From the NCBI GenBank assembly GCA_036675275.1, contig JAKFFG010000023.1, positions 124,001 to 188,000 on the forward strand: a DNA stretch of 64,000 nt, in the 5' to 3' direction. The notes below the pieces were generated by a model. The model was not told the origin of the DNA, ran no database searches, and saw nothing but the letters and a program-made list of their open reading frames with translations. Positions 45,415-54,162 of the stretch are shown here, one piece after another (position 1 is the first letter of the stretch; the number at the start of each line of letters is the position of its first letter). The DNA is from Pollutimonas sp036675275. GTDB taxonomy: Bacteria; Pseudomonadota; Gammaproteobacteria; Burkholderiales; Burkholderiaceae_B. A program made the position numbers and the translations under genes.

Positions 45415-47211
45415 TTATACGTAGTCTTTGTACTTGTCGAGCAGGCGTACCGGCTTGGACAAGGCGTCTCGGCGGAAGGGATCGCCCAGTTCGCGCGTGC
45501 ACATTATTTCCACGATCGTGGTTTTTCCGTGGTTCATTTGCTGATCGATGGCTTTTTTAAGGGCCGGGCCGACGTCTTCCAGCTTGTCGACCACAATGCC
45601 TTCGGCGCCCATGGCTTTGGCTATGTTGGCAAAGCTTTGGTTGTCGAGTTCGCCGGCGACGAATCGGCGATTGTAGAAATCGACCTGGTTCTTCTTTTCG
45701 GCGCCCCATTGGCGGTTGTGAAATACCACAGCCGTAACGGGGATGTTGTGGCGTACGCAGGTCATGGTTTCCATCAGGCTCATGCCCCAGGCGCCGTCGC
45801 CCGCGTATGACACGGCAGGGCGATGCGGCGCTGCGACTTTTGCCCCTATGATGGTAGGAAAGGCATATCCGCAATTGCCCCAGCTCATGGGTGCAAAGAA
45901 GCTGCGGGGCTTCTCGAAACGCAAATAACTGTTCGCCACCGAGTTGATATTGCCGATATCTGTGGAAACCATGACATCCTCGGGCATGGCCTTTTCCAGT
46001 TCGCGCAGCACTTGGCGCGGATGCAGGTAATTGCCGGGTTCTTTGCTTTGCTCTTCTATCATGTCCAGACTGAACGAGTCTTTTTCATGAGTCCATTCGT
46101 CCAGTTCTTGTTCCCAGGCCGTTTTTTCAGCCTGAATCTCTTTGGCACGCGTTTCCTTGGTGGCATCGCAGGCGAGGTTCTTGCCTTGCAGGCGTTCCGT
46201 CAATGCCACGGCGACCGCTTTGGCGTCGCCGCAAATACCGACCGTTATTTTCTTGACGAGACCCAGCATTTTGTTGTCGGCGTCGATCTGTATGATTTTC
46301 GCGTCCTTGGGCCAGTAATCCATGCCATGCTGAGGCAAGGTGCCGAAGGGCCCCAGGCGGGTTCCAAGGGCAATCACTACGTCGGCCCTGGCGATAAGTT
46401 TCATCGCCGCTTTGGAGCCCTGGTAGCCCAGCGGGCCGCACCACAAAGGATGGCTTGCGGGAAAGGAATCGTTATGCAGATAGCTGTTGACCACCGGTGC
46501 GCCGAGCCGTTCGGCAAGCGCCTTGCATTCTTCCATGGCGTCTCCCATCACAACGCCTCCGCCGGAGATGATGACGGGAAATTGAGCCTTGGCCAGGAAT
46601 GCCGCAGCTTCGTTCAGCTTGGCTTCGCCGCCAGCGCCGCGGTCCAGTCGCTGGGGCTGGGGGATTTCAGTTTTGATTTCGCCATAAAAGTAATCGCGCG
46701 GGATATTCAATTGGGTGGGACCCATTTCCGACATGGCGCGGTCAAAACAGCGGGCCGTGTATTCGGCCATGCGCGCGGGATGCGTGACATGGCCTTGGTA
46801 TTTGGTGAATTCCTGAAACATGGGCAGTTGATTGCCTTCCTGGAAGCCGCCCAGGCCTATGCCCATGGTGCCCGCTTCCGGAGTCACGATGACCACTGGC
46901 GTGTGGGCCCAATAGGCGGCGGCAATGGCCGTGACGCAGTTGCTGATGCCGGGGCCGTTCTGGCCGATGACTACGCCGTGGCGGCCGCTGACGCGAGCGT
47001 AGCCGTCAGCCATATGTCCGGCGCCTTGTTCGTGCACCACGGGAATGAGGCGTATGCCGGCGGGGGCGAAGATGTCCATGGCATCCATGAATGCTGATCC
47101 CATGATGCCGAACATTTCGGTGACTCCGTTGGCCACGAGTGTCTCTACGAAGGCTTCCGAAGGCGTCATTTTCTGCGGTCCACTTGGCGCAGTGGTGGTA
47201 TTGGCTGTCAT
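45415..47211 (-). CDS. xsc: Sulfoacetaldehyde acetyltransferase
   Basis: 598-residue thiamine-diphosphate enzyme that converts sulfoacetaldehyde and phosphate to acetyl phosphate and sulfite. It shows the acetolactate-synthase-like fold: VVHEQGAGHMADGYARVSGR near residue 58 with the conserved Glu, the middle domain (LGTRLGPFGTLPQHGMDYWP), and the ThDP/Mg motif AGDGAWGMSLMETMTCVRHN ending in FHNRQWG. The N-terminal PSEAFVETLVANGVTEMFGI and the sequence ITAVVFHN-like GAEKKNQVDFYNRRF match Xsc better than acetolactate synthase. Pta lies downstream and taurine genes lie beyond the shared 338-bp intergenic region. Confidence 0.96.
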   Translation of the reverse strand: MTANTTTAPSGPQKMTPSEAFVETLVANGVTEMFGIMGSAFMDAMDIFAPAGIRLIPVVHEQGAGHMADGYARVSGRHGVVIGQNGPGISNCVTAIAAAYWAHTPVVIVTPEAGTMGIGLGGFQEGNQLPMFQEFTKYQGHVTHPARMAEYTARCFDRAMSEMGPTQLNIPRDYFYGEIKTEIPQPQRLDRGAGGEAKLNEAAAFLAKAQFPVIISGGGVVMGDAMEECKALAERLGAPVVNSYLHNDSFPASHPLWCGPLGYQGSKAAMKLIARADVVIALGTRLGPFGTLPQHGMDYWPKDAKIIQIDADNKMLGLVKKITVGICGDAKAVAVALTERLQGKNLACDATKETRAKEIQAEKTAWEQELDEWTHEKDSFSLDMIEEQSKEPGNYLHPRQVLRELEKAMPEDVMVSTDIGNINSVANSYLRFEKPRSFFAPMSWGNCGYAFPTIIGAKVAAPHRPAVSYAGDGAWGMSLMETMTCVRHNIPVTAVVFHNRQWGAEKKNQVDFYNRRFVAGELDNQSFANIAKAMGAEGIVVDKLEDVGPALKKAIDQQMNHGKTTIVEIMCTRELGDPFRRDALSKPVRLLDKYKDYV

Positions 47212-47276
47212 TGCTGTATTCCTGTCGAGTGAGAGAACGGTCGAAGCGTAAGCTCATGGCTGAATATTATAAATAA

Positions 47277-47293
47277 CGAAATGATTTATTCCG
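47277..47293. promoter_or_regulatory. Possible IclR-type operator upstream of xsc
   Basis: CGAAATGATTTATTCCG is a near-palindrome (6 of 8 pairs) 65 bp before the xsc start, flanked by AAATAAC (47271-47277) and GTTATTT (47300-47306). It shares ATTTATTCC with the iclR-type promoter. Confidence 0.4.
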
Positions 47294-47431
47294 TTTTTTG
47301 TTATTTGTATCGATTCTATCTGCCATGTATAAAAAGTCAACCAAATATCTTCGTTATGGAACTCAAAGTTTCATTTATCGAGCTTTCTTGAAGGGGGTAG
47401 TTGACGTCGGTCCAGGGCAACCGGATCAGTA

Positions 47432-47463
47432 CTGGCTTATGTGAAACGTTGCCACTGGCTCTA
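47432..47463 (+). promoter_or_regulatory. Candidate TauR operator upstream of tauX
   Basis: Direct repeats CTGGCTTAT (47432-47440) and CTGGCTCTA (47455-47463), start to start 23 bp, each preceded by A. The same 23-bp arrangement of ACTGG repeats occurs upstream of tauA. The R. capsulatus TauR motif, as I recall it, is CTGGACYTAA. Confidence 0.55.
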
Positions 47464-47549
47464 GACCGCGGTTGTTGCATCTCATACCTTACGAAGGTCG
47501 CTCATCAGTGCGCATTCGTTCGCGGCAAAACCAACAGGAGAAAGCAGTA

Positions 47550-47942
47550 ATGTCCAGTGAAAAATTGGTTCAAACTATTCAGGCTTTCGGCGACGCTTGG
47601 AATCGTCACGACATCGACGCCCTGATGTCCTTCATGCATGAGGACTGTGTGTTCGAGACCGTAGCGGGGCCTGAAGTGTATGGAGCGCGCCATGAGGGTC
47701 TGGCCGCGGTGCGCAAGGCCTTCGAGGCGGCCTGGCAAACCATCCCCGACGCCCAATGGCTCAATGCCTCATGCTGGGCCAATGGCGACCAGGGTGTCAT
47801 GGAGTCGACATTCACGGGTACCGCTGCGGACGGTTCCCGGATTGAGGCGAACATGGTCGACCTCCTGGCATTCAGAGATGGAAAAATCATACTGAAGAAT
47901 GCCTTCCGCAAAAATCGTCCGCATTTGCCCGCCAGGGCCTGA
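47550..47942 (+). CDS. tauX: TauX, small subunit of taurine dehydrogenase (SnoaL/NTF2-like)
   Basis: 130-residue protein with a SnoaL/NTF2-like fold: TIQAFGDAWNRHDIDALMSF (about 10-29), EDCVFETVAGPEVYGARHEG (about 33-52), and the final strand block EANMVDLLAFRDGKIILKNA. TauX and TauY together form the cytochrome-c-linked taurine dehydrogenase described in Paracoccus. ATG 47550 is chosen because AGGAGA lies 8 nt upstream. The assignment rests on fold, size, the tauY-type gene 63 bp downstream and the surrounding xsc, pta and tauABC genes; alone the family is too general to name. Confidence 0.75.
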   Translation: MSSEKLVQTIQAFGDAWNRHDIDALMSFMHEDCVFETVAGPEVYGARHEGLAAVRKAFEAAWQTIPDAQWLNASCWANGDQGVMESTFTGTAADGSRIEANMVDLLAFRDGKIILKNAFRKNRPHLPARA

Positions 47943-48005
47943 TGCAACGATGCGTCGCTTACACACTTCCGGCCATCGTCCTGTGCGTATATTTTCGGAG
48001 TAACC

Positions 48006-49415
48006 ATGGCAGCCAACCCCGAAGTTGCCGATCCCTTGCCATTGGGATCTTTTAAAGAAAGCCCTTACGATCCACGTTACGATCCCCTAGTGTCGGAGAC
48101 CGGCCGGGGGCAGGCGTATGCGCCCACTTACTGGGTGGGAACCGCCGGACCTCCGCCCCAGGACGATGGTCCGGTAGACCGCGATTTCGACGCGGATGTG
48201 GTCGTGATCGGATCAGGATTCACAGGCTTGGTCACGGCGCTGAATCTGGCGCAGGAGCATGGCGTCAAGGCGGTCGTGCTTGAGGCCAACGGGGTGGTGT
48301 GGGGCTGCACCAGCCGCAACGGCGGTCAGGGGCAGAACGCCTCCGGCCGTCTTTATCGATCGCAATGGATAGAGCGGTGGGGCCTGGACACCGCCAAACG
48401 CCTGGACGCCGAGATACACGGCGGGTTCGAGTATTGGAAGAGCCTCGTCGACACCATCGATTGCGATGCGCAACCCGGCGGGCACCTGTATACCGCGCAT
48501 CGACCAAAGAAGATGGTTTTTCTGGAGAACGAATGCCGCGTCATGAAGGAGGTCTTCGGTTATGCCACACGGATGTTGAGCCGGGAAGAACTGCATGAGC
48601 GCTATGTTGCGGACCAAGAGGCCGCAGGTGCGCTGTACGAACCGGATGGCGTAGGAGTGCACCCGCTGAAGCTTGCCTTCGGCTACATCCGCAAGGCGCG
48701 CGCTCTGGGCGTGAAGATACATCCGGCCAGTCCGGTGCTGGGCTGGGAAACCATCAATGGCGTGCATCACTTGCGCACGCCTGGCGGTGTGGTCCGCGCC
48801 CGCCGTGTCGCCGTGGCGACCGGAGGCTATACGCCCAAAGGTTTGCACAAGGCGCTGAACAATAAAATCATGCCGATCTTGTCGAATTCGATGGTGACGC
48901 GAGTGCTTACGGCGGACGAGCGCGCCGAGGCTGGACTCAAGAGCACGACCTTCATTACCGACACGCGCACCTTGCGGTTTTACTACCGCCTATTGCCCGA
49001 CGGCTCCATGCAGATAGGCAGCCGCAGCGCGTTGACGGGCGCCGACGCGCAAAACAGCCGCCATCTCGAACTCTTGAAAGAAGGTTTGTATAGAAAGTTT
49101 CCCAGCCTGCGCAACATCCCTGTCGCTTATTCCTGGTGGGGGTGGGTGGATGTCAGCCATGACATGATGCCCCGCATTACTCAACCGGATCCCAAGGAGC
49201 AGATATTCTATGCCTTCGGATATGGAGGCAACGGGGTTTCATTCTCGGCTCATGCCGGACGGCGTCTGGCAGAGCGCATCATGGGCAAGAAGGGCGGGCA
49301 GTGGGATTTGCCCATCTACAATTCCCCCTTGCCGGGCCATTTATTTGCGCCATTCCGGCGGCTGGGCCAAGCCATGTTGTACAAGTATTATTACTTGCGC
49401 GATGAGCAGCTTTAA
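48006..49415 (+). CDS. tauY: TauY, large FAD subunit of taurine dehydrogenase
   Basis: 469-residue DadA/PuuB-like FAD-dependent amine oxidoreductase. The FAD-binding ADVVVIGSGFTGLVTALNLA is near residue 60, followed by VLEANGVVWGCTSRNGGQGQ, which is the family's second block, and the C-terminal FAD contact FYAFGYGGNGVSFSAHAGRR. With TauX it would deaminate taurine to sulfoacetaldehyde, feeding Xsc. Related proteins oxidise gamma-glutamylputrescine or D-amino acids, so the taurine role is inferred from context. Its stop is 2 bp from the tauR stop, tail to tail. Confidence 0.82.
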   Translation: MAANPEVADPLPLGSFKESPYDPRYDPLVSETGRGQAYAPTYWVGTAGPPPQDDGPVDRDFDADVVVIGSGFTGLVTALNLAQEHGVKAVVLEANGVVWGCTSRNGGQGQNASGRLYRSQWIERWGLDTAKRLDAEIHGGFEYWKSLVDTIDCDAQPGGHLYTAHRPKKMVFLENECRVMKEVFGYATRMLSREELHERYVADQEAAGALYEPDGVGVHPLKLAFGYIRKARALGVKIHPASPVLGWETINGVHHLRTPGGVVRARRVAVATGGYTPKGLHKALNNKIMPILSNSMVTRVLTADERAEAGLKSTTFITDTRTLRFYYRLLPDGSMQIGSRSALTGADAQNSRHLELLKEGLYRKFPSLRNIPVAYSWWGWVDVSHDMMPRITQPDPKEQIFYAFGYGGNGVSFSAHAGRRLAERIMGKKGGQWDLPIYNSPLPGHLFAPFRRLGQAMLYKYYYLRDEQL

Positions 49416-49417
49416 CG

Positions 49418-50965
49418 TCATGCCGGATAAAGGCGTTGGTAAACCTTGGCCAGGCGCTCGATGCCTGCCGGTATTTTGTCGTTGGCAATGGAACTGAACC
49501 CCATTCGGATGAAATTGTTGTTGTCCTGCGTGGGGTGGTGAAAGAAAACATGGCCCGGCTCGATAACCACGCCCTCCTGCAATGCTGCCGTGGCCAGGAG
49601 TTGCGTGTCTACATGGTCCGGCGCCTTGACCCAACACGAGGAGCCGCCTTTGAGCGGTACTGATTCGAACTCGGGCAACCATGTGCGCAGTGCTTCAGCC
49701 AATGACTCGGCGCGGTCCCCATACAGTACGGACAGACGTCGCAACAAGGAATGATGATGACCCAGCGATATGAAAAGGGCGAATGCCCTTTGAATATAGG
49801 CGGAAGGATGGCGCAGCATTAATCGCCGCAGTGCGCGCAGTTCATGAGTTAGTTCTCGGGGCGCGACGATATAGCCTATGCGCAGGCCGGGAGCGAAGCT
49901 CTTGGATAGACTGCCCACATAGATGACGCGTCCGTGCCTGTCCAGGCTTTTCAGTGCGGGCGTGGGGTTTTTGTCGTAGCGGCTTTCCGTTTCATAGTCG
50001 TCTTCAATAATGATGCCGTCCGATTTCCCGACCAGCGCCAGCAAGGCTTCGCGCCGCTCCAGAGGCAAGGTGACGTTCGTCGGGCATTGGTGACTAGGGG
50101 TGACGAAGATATAGTCGCAGGCTTTCAAGGCCGGGGTAATGCATAGCCCGTGCTCGTCTATGGGCAGCGGCAGCAGGCGTTCGCTGCGATGCGCAAAGGT
50201 ATTGCGGGCGTCCGGATAGCCGGGGTCTTCCATACCCACCACGGTATGATCGTGGATGAGCAGATCGGCCAGCAGATACAGGGCGTGTTGAGCGCCCACC
50301 GTTATTACGATTTCATCTTTTTCCGCCCACACGCCTCGGCGAGGCAGTACCTGGGTGCGTATTTCTTCGATCAGTGCCGGATCATCGCTGGTAATCAGGT
50401 CGGGGGCCCAGCTCCGTATATCCAGAATCGACAGGGCCTTGGTGCAGCACTCCCGCCATTCCGCGGTAGGAAACTGCGTAGCGTCGAACTGGGCATAGAC
50501 GAAGGGGTAGGGAGCGCTCTGCCAGTCGGATGGCTTGACGATGTTGCGTTGCCTCGAAGGGTGAAAGACCATGCGCTGGCTCCACGATGCCGCGGTATGC
50601 GGGGAGCAACCGGCGTCCCCTTCGGGGGCAGTGTTGCCGACATGGCCTTGGAGCACATCGTCGGCGACAAAGTGGCCGCTGCGTTCGCGGGATACCAGGT
50701 AACCTTCGGAGACCAGTTGTTGATAGGCAAATACGACAGTGTTGCGAGCTATTCCCAGGTTTTCCGACAGCAGGCGGCTGGAGGGTACCGGAGCTCCGGC
50801 GGGAAGATGCCCGGACAAGATCGCGGACACCAGCATCTGGCGTATGCGGCCCTGCAAGCTGAGAGTCGAATCGCCGCTGACGCGCTCGAACAGAGACGCC
50901 CACAAAACGGCGGAAATAGAGGCTGTAGGCGCTTGCATTTGCTGGGTCCATAAGTAAAGAAGCAT
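49418..50965 (-). CDS. tauR: TauR, MocR/GntR-type regulator with aminotransferase domain
   Basis: 515-residue MocR-family regulator: GntR-type winged helix (LQGRIRQMLVSAILSGHLPA, then VPSSRLLSENLGIARNTVVFAYQQLV in two parts, about 37-85) joined to a fold-type I aminotransferase domain from about 145. The PLP lysine lies in VGSLSKSFAPGLRIGYIV. TauR of Rhodobacter capsulatus is of this type and activates taurine genes. ATG 50965 is used; ATG 50938 and TTG 50971 are in frame. It lies downstream of tauC by 152 bp on the same strand. Confidence 0.85.
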   Translation of the reverse strand: MLLYLWTQQMQAPTASISAVLWASLFERVSGDSTLSLQGRIRQMLVSAILSGHLPAGAPVPSSRLLSENLGIARNTVVFAYQQLVSEGYLVSRERSGHFVADDVLQGHVGNTAPEGDAGCSPHTAASWSQRMVFHPSRQRNIVKPSDWQSAPYPFVYAQFDATQFPTAEWRECCTKALSILDIRSWAPDLITSDDPALIEEIRTQVLPRRGVWAEKDEIVITVGAQHALYLLADLLIHDHTVVGMEDPGYPDARNTFAHRSERLLPLPIDEHGLCITPALKACDYIFVTPSHQCPTNVTLPLERREALLALVGKSDGIIIEDDYETESRYDKNPTPALKSLDRHGRVIYVGSLSKSFAPGLRIGYIVAPRELTHELRALRRLMLRHPSAYIQRAFALFISLGHHHSLLRRLSVLYGDRAESLAEALRTWLPEFESVPLKGGSSCWVKAPDHVDTQLLATAALQEGVVIEPGHVFFHHPTQDNNNFIRMGFSSIANDKIPAGIERLAKVYQRLYPA

Positions 50966-51117
50966 GGACAAAGTGAGCCCATTGCCGGACTGCCGCGCCG
51001 ATCAGACAGGCCTCATTGTCGTGGGAACAGTGTAGCGGGCTTGTCTTTCAATGACTACCGGGTTTAGGGGGATTTCCCCGACTGTCACTGCTCAAGATTT
51101 TGAATGCCGCAGCAGGC

Positions 51118-51945
51118 TTAGACTTTGCCTTTCCATGGAATCAGGATTTTTTCCAGATGGCGCAGCAGCAGATCGAAGAGCAGGGCAAAAAAGCCGATGA
51201 CGAGAATACCCATGATTACAGTGTCGCTGGCCAGGTATTGTGCGGCGTTCAGCACCATGAAGCCCAGGCCGCGCGATGCGGCTACCATTTCGGCGGCGAC
51301 CAATGTCGTCCAGCCTACGCCGATGCCGATGCGCATGCCGGTGAATATCTCGGGCATGGCTGCCTTGAGAATGACATGCGAGATGATCTGCCGGCTGGAC
51401 GCGCCCATGGCATAGGCGGCATGTATCTGTTCGATCGATACCGACTTGACGCCCGCACGCGCGGCAATGGCCATGGGCGCGAAAATGGCCAGGTAGATCA
51501 GGAAAACTTTGGGAAATTCGCCAATGCCGAACCAGATGATGACCAGAGGCAGGTAGGCCAGTGGCGGCAGGGGGCGGTAGAACTCGATGACGGGATCGAA
51601 CAGTCCGCGCGCGATGCGGTTGACTCCCATCATGATGCCGATAGGGACTGCTGTTGCCAGAGCCAGGAAAAAGGCTCCCATTACCCTTCCCAGGCTCGCG
51701 CCCGTGTGTTGCAGCAGCGTCGAGTTGGCCACGCCTATGGTCGTCGCCTCGATGAATTTGTCAAAGACCGCAAACGGCGAAGGCAGGAATATGGGCTTTA
51801 CCCAGCCCATGCTGGTGACCAGGAACCACAGCGCAACAAGTGTCACCCCGGTCATGAGGCTGATGAGGCCGCTGTGGCCGGCGCCCGGCGCTCCGTATAC
51901 TTTGCCCGGGGCGGCGGGCTTGCCGAGGAACAGCTTTCTAGACAT
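51118..51945 (-). CDS. tauC: TauC, taurine ABC transporter permease
   Basis: 275-residue inner-membrane permease of the nitrate/sulfonate/taurine family. About six hydrophobic segments, with the EAA-like loop HAAYAMGASSRQIISHVILK (about 175-194) and IFTGMRIGIGVGWTTLVAAE near it. ATG 51945 (MSRKLFLG) is chosen: it overlaps the tauB stop by 8 bp, whereas the longer frame from 52044 would overlap tauB by over 100 bp. Tau-type permeases are 255-280 residues. Sulfonate specificity is inferred from the locus. Confidence 0.92.
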   Translation of the reverse strand: MSRKLFLGKPAAPGKVYGAPGAGHSGLISLMTGVTLVALWFLVTSMGWVKPIFLPSPFAVFDKFIEATTIGVANSTLLQHTGASLGRVMGAFFLALATAVPIGIMMGVNRIARGLFDPVIEFYRPLPPLAYLPLVIIWFGIGEFPKVFLIYLAIFAPMAIAARAGVKSVSIEQIHAAYAMGASSRQIISHVILKAAMPEIFTGMRIGIGVGWTTLVAAEMVAASRGLGFMVLNAAQYLASDTVIMGILVIGFFALLFDLLLRHLEKILIPWKGKV

Positions 51946-52762
51946 GCGCGATTTCTGGTTCGCCGGCGGCTCGTTCGTCGCCGTAGATAATGCCAAGGAT
52001 AGTCTCGCGCATACGGATGAAGTCTTCACTTGATTTGATAGCACGGGCGTCCCTCGTCTCTAGAAAGCGTTTATTGAAGCCCAGTTCATAGGTATGGGTG
52101 ATGCGCCCCGGCCGCGGCGACATGACGATAAGCCGCGACCCCAGGAATAGAGCTTCCTCAACGCTGTGGGTAATGAAAAAGAACATTTTGTGCGTATGCT
52201 GCCATACGTCCAGCAGCAGTTCCTGGATTGTTTCGCGGGTGAGGGCATCCAGGGCCGCCATGGGCTCGTCCATAAGCAACATGGCGGGATCGCAGGTCAA
52301 GGCACGGGCGATGCCTACGCGCTGCTGCATGCCGCCCGACAATTGATAGATCATGTGCTCATGGAAGTCCTGCAGGCCGACGAGCTCGAGGTTCTTGGCT
52401 GCAATGGCGCGGCGCTTGCTTTTTTCAACGCCTTGCAGCTTCAAGCCAAATTCCGTGTTTTCCATCACGTTCAGCCACGGTAGTAAAGCATGCTTTTGAA
52501 AAACGACGCCGCGATCCGATCCTGGTCCGACAATAGGCTCGCCACCAAGAAGCAGTTCGCCCTGGGTGGGCGACAGGAAGCCGGCGAGCAGGTTCAGCAG
52601 CGTAGTCTTGCCGCAACCGGATGCGCCCAGGGCCACGACGAAGTCGCCCGGATTGATTTCCAGATTGACATCCTTCAGTGCAGTGATTGAACCGCCGTGT
52701 TGGAGGCCAGGGTAGGTGACATTGGCGCCCCTGACGCTAAGATTGGCCATTGGTGCTGTCAT
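51938..52762 (-). CDS. tauB: TauB, taurine ABC transporter ATP-binding protein
   Basis: 274-residue ATPase. Walker A GASGCGKTT (about 47), Q-loop GVVFQKHALLPWLNV, signature QLSGGMQQRVGIARAL, Walker B MLLMDEPMAALD and H-loop ITHSVEEA are typical of the TauB/SsuB/NrtD group. ATG 52762 (MTAPMAN) has AAGGAG 8 nt upstream and is preferred over 52801. It lies between tauA and tauC and overlaps tauC. Confidence 0.93.
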   Translation of the reverse strand: MTAPMANLSVRGANVTYPGLQHGGSITALKDVNLEINPGDFVVALGASGCGKTTLLNLLAGFLSPTQGELLLGGEPIVGPGSDRGVVFQKHALLPWLNVMENTEFGLKLQGVEKSKRRAIAAKNLELVGLQDFHEHMIYQLSGGMQQRVGIARALTCDPAMLLMDEPMAALDALTRETIQELLLDVWQHTHKMFFFITHSVEEALFLGSRLIVMSPRPGRITHTYELGFNKRFLETRDARAIKSSEDFIRMRETILGIIYGDERAAGEPEIAHV

Positions 52763-52837
52763 GCTGTTTACTCCTTGATACGTGTCGTCAGGGTCCGGCA
52801 TGGGCGGCTGCCAGACCCGCGCAACGATACAAACAAG

Positions 52838-53875
52838 TTACTTGGCTGCCGCCGCGGCGTAGGAGCCGTTCACAAAGGATGAATAGTCTTTCAGCGGTTT
52901 GTCTATCTGGCGTTGGGATTTGAGGAAATCCGCGCTGGCCGTCAGGGTCTTGACAGCCCCGCCGTCCTTGCCGCCGCCCAGCCACGTGCTGGAAGCTTGT
53001 TCTTGCGCGGTGGGGAAAGCCAGGAGCTTTAGCGCCGAAAGGACGTCATCGGGCTTGCCGCCTATCATTTTGATGATGCCCTTGATGGTGGCGGAATCCA
53101 CGGCCAGCTTGGCGCTATTGTCGTTATAGTCTTTATACGACTGAGCCAGGACTGTGGTGAAGGCCGCCATGAACTTCGGATTTTTTTTCGCCCACTCCTT
53201 ATCGGCGACTATGCCGTCGAAAGTGGGTACGCTTTTCTCGCCGATTTCCGCCGAGTCTGCAATAGTGGTGCCCGTTTTTTGTATCTCGGTCAGGGCGGGA
53301 GGCCACACGTAGGCAGCGTCCAGGTCGCCGCGCTGCCACGCAGCCACGATTTGCGGCGGCTGCATATTCAGAATGTTCAACTTGGAGGCGTCGATATTCC
53401 ATATCTTGCTCAACGCCACCAGCAGGTGAAAGTGTGAGGTGGAGACAAAAGGCACGCCTATTTTCTTGCCGACGAGGTCTTGCGGTGTGCTTATGCCCGA
53501 ACCATTGCGGGCAACCAGCGCTTCGGATTTTCCGATGTTGTCGAGTATCCAGAAAAGCTCGATGTCGACTCCGCGCGTGGCGGCGGCCGTGATACCCGTC
53601 GAGCCCAGGACTCCGACCGGCACATCGCGCGATGCGAAGGCGCTGGAGATGTCGCCGGCCGAGCTGAACTGGCGCCAGTCTATCTCATAGCCGGCTTCTT
53701 TGGCTGCCTTGTCGAAACTGCCGTCGGCAATAGCGCTGACGAAGGGCCCCACAATTTGCTGATAGCCGACAACGACTTTTGTTTGTGCCTGCACGCCGGT
53801 GGCGCCCAGACCCAACACACCGGCAGCAACGCTCAACAAGGCCAATTTGCGTGCACGTTGAAACAAGGCTTCCAT
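52838..53875 (-). CDS. tauA: TauA, periplasmic taurine-binding protein
   Basis: 345-residue solute-binding protein of the NrtA/SsuA/TauA group. Signal peptide ALFQRARKLALLSVAAGVLG continues to a cleavage site near GVQAQ-TKV (about 30). The mature part starts VVVGYQQIVGPFVSAIADGS and has the pattern IDWRQFSSAGDISSAFASRD and GLTGITAA-like VLGSTGITAAATRGVDIELF. ATG 53875 is preferred over 53887 because GGAG lies upstream at good spacing. First gene of the tauABC transcript; two CTGG direct repeats about 100-130 bp upstream look like a TauR operator. Confidence 0.92.
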   Translation of the reverse strand: MEALFQRARKLALLSVAAGVLGLGATGVQAQTKVVVGYQQIVGPFVSAIADGSFDKAAKEAGYEIDWRQFSSAGDISSAFASRDVPVGVLGSTGITAAATRGVDIELFWILDNIGKSEALVARNGSGISTPQDLVGKKIGVPFVSTSHFHLLVALSKIWNIDASKLNILNMQPPQIVAAWQRGDLDAAYVWPPALTEIQKTGTTIADSAEIGEKSVPTFDGIVADKEWAKKNPKFMAAFTTVLAQSYKDYNDNSAKLAVDSATIKGIIKMIGGKPDDVLSALKLLAFPTAQEQASSTWLGGGKDGGAVKTLTASADFLKSQRQIDKPLKDYSSFVNGSYAAAAAK

Positions 53876-53976
53876 GGTCTTCTCCATTCAGGTTATCGCG
53901 ACACTTTGTGTTGATGAGGGGCCCGGCATTTGTGTCGCCGAGTGAATGGATAGTGCACATAGTCAGAAGCTGCGAC

Positions 53977-54008
53977 TAGGTCCAGTTGATTTTATTAGAT
54001 AGGACCAG
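53977..54008 (-). promoter_or_regulatory. Candidate TauR operator upstream of tauA
   Basis: On the minus strand CTGGTCCTA (54008-54000) and CTGGACCTA (53985-53977) are direct repeats 23 bp apart, each preceded by A; 9 of 10 positions agree. The proximal copy could overlap a -35 box with CTATGT as -10 17 bp later (53962-53957). The 23-bp period equals that upstream of tauX. Confidence 0.6.
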
Positions 54009-54162
54009 TCTTTGGCTCCCAGCTTTGATAATTCTTAAGAAAACCAAGCATTCGCAGCGCTTTGGAGATGTGAAGGTGCGCGGGAGCGGGCCGGGATTAA
54101 GGGTAAATGCCGATGCTGTTCAACGGCTCCAGGGCCCGCGACTTCCCGCCTGCGATTTGTTT

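Larger units (their letters stand above)
47212..47549. promoter_or_regulatory. Divergent regulatory region between xsc and tauX
   Basis: 338 bp without a gene. The xsc side is AT-rich and holds a near-palindrome; the tauX side holds two CTGG direct repeats. A lone CTGGACC lies on the minus strand at 47409-47415. It must carry promoters for xsc-pta and tauXY. Confidence 0.75.

Noticed and set aside
44491..47097. Two long plus-strand open frames opposite pta and xsc
   Set aside because: Both strands of GC-rich genes often stay open. The minus-strand proteins have clear family motifs; the plus-strand ones have none.
47409..47415. A lone CTGGACC on the minus strand in the xsc-tauX gap, as a third TauR site
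   Set aside because: No partner repeat at 23 bp on either side, so it was not called an operator.
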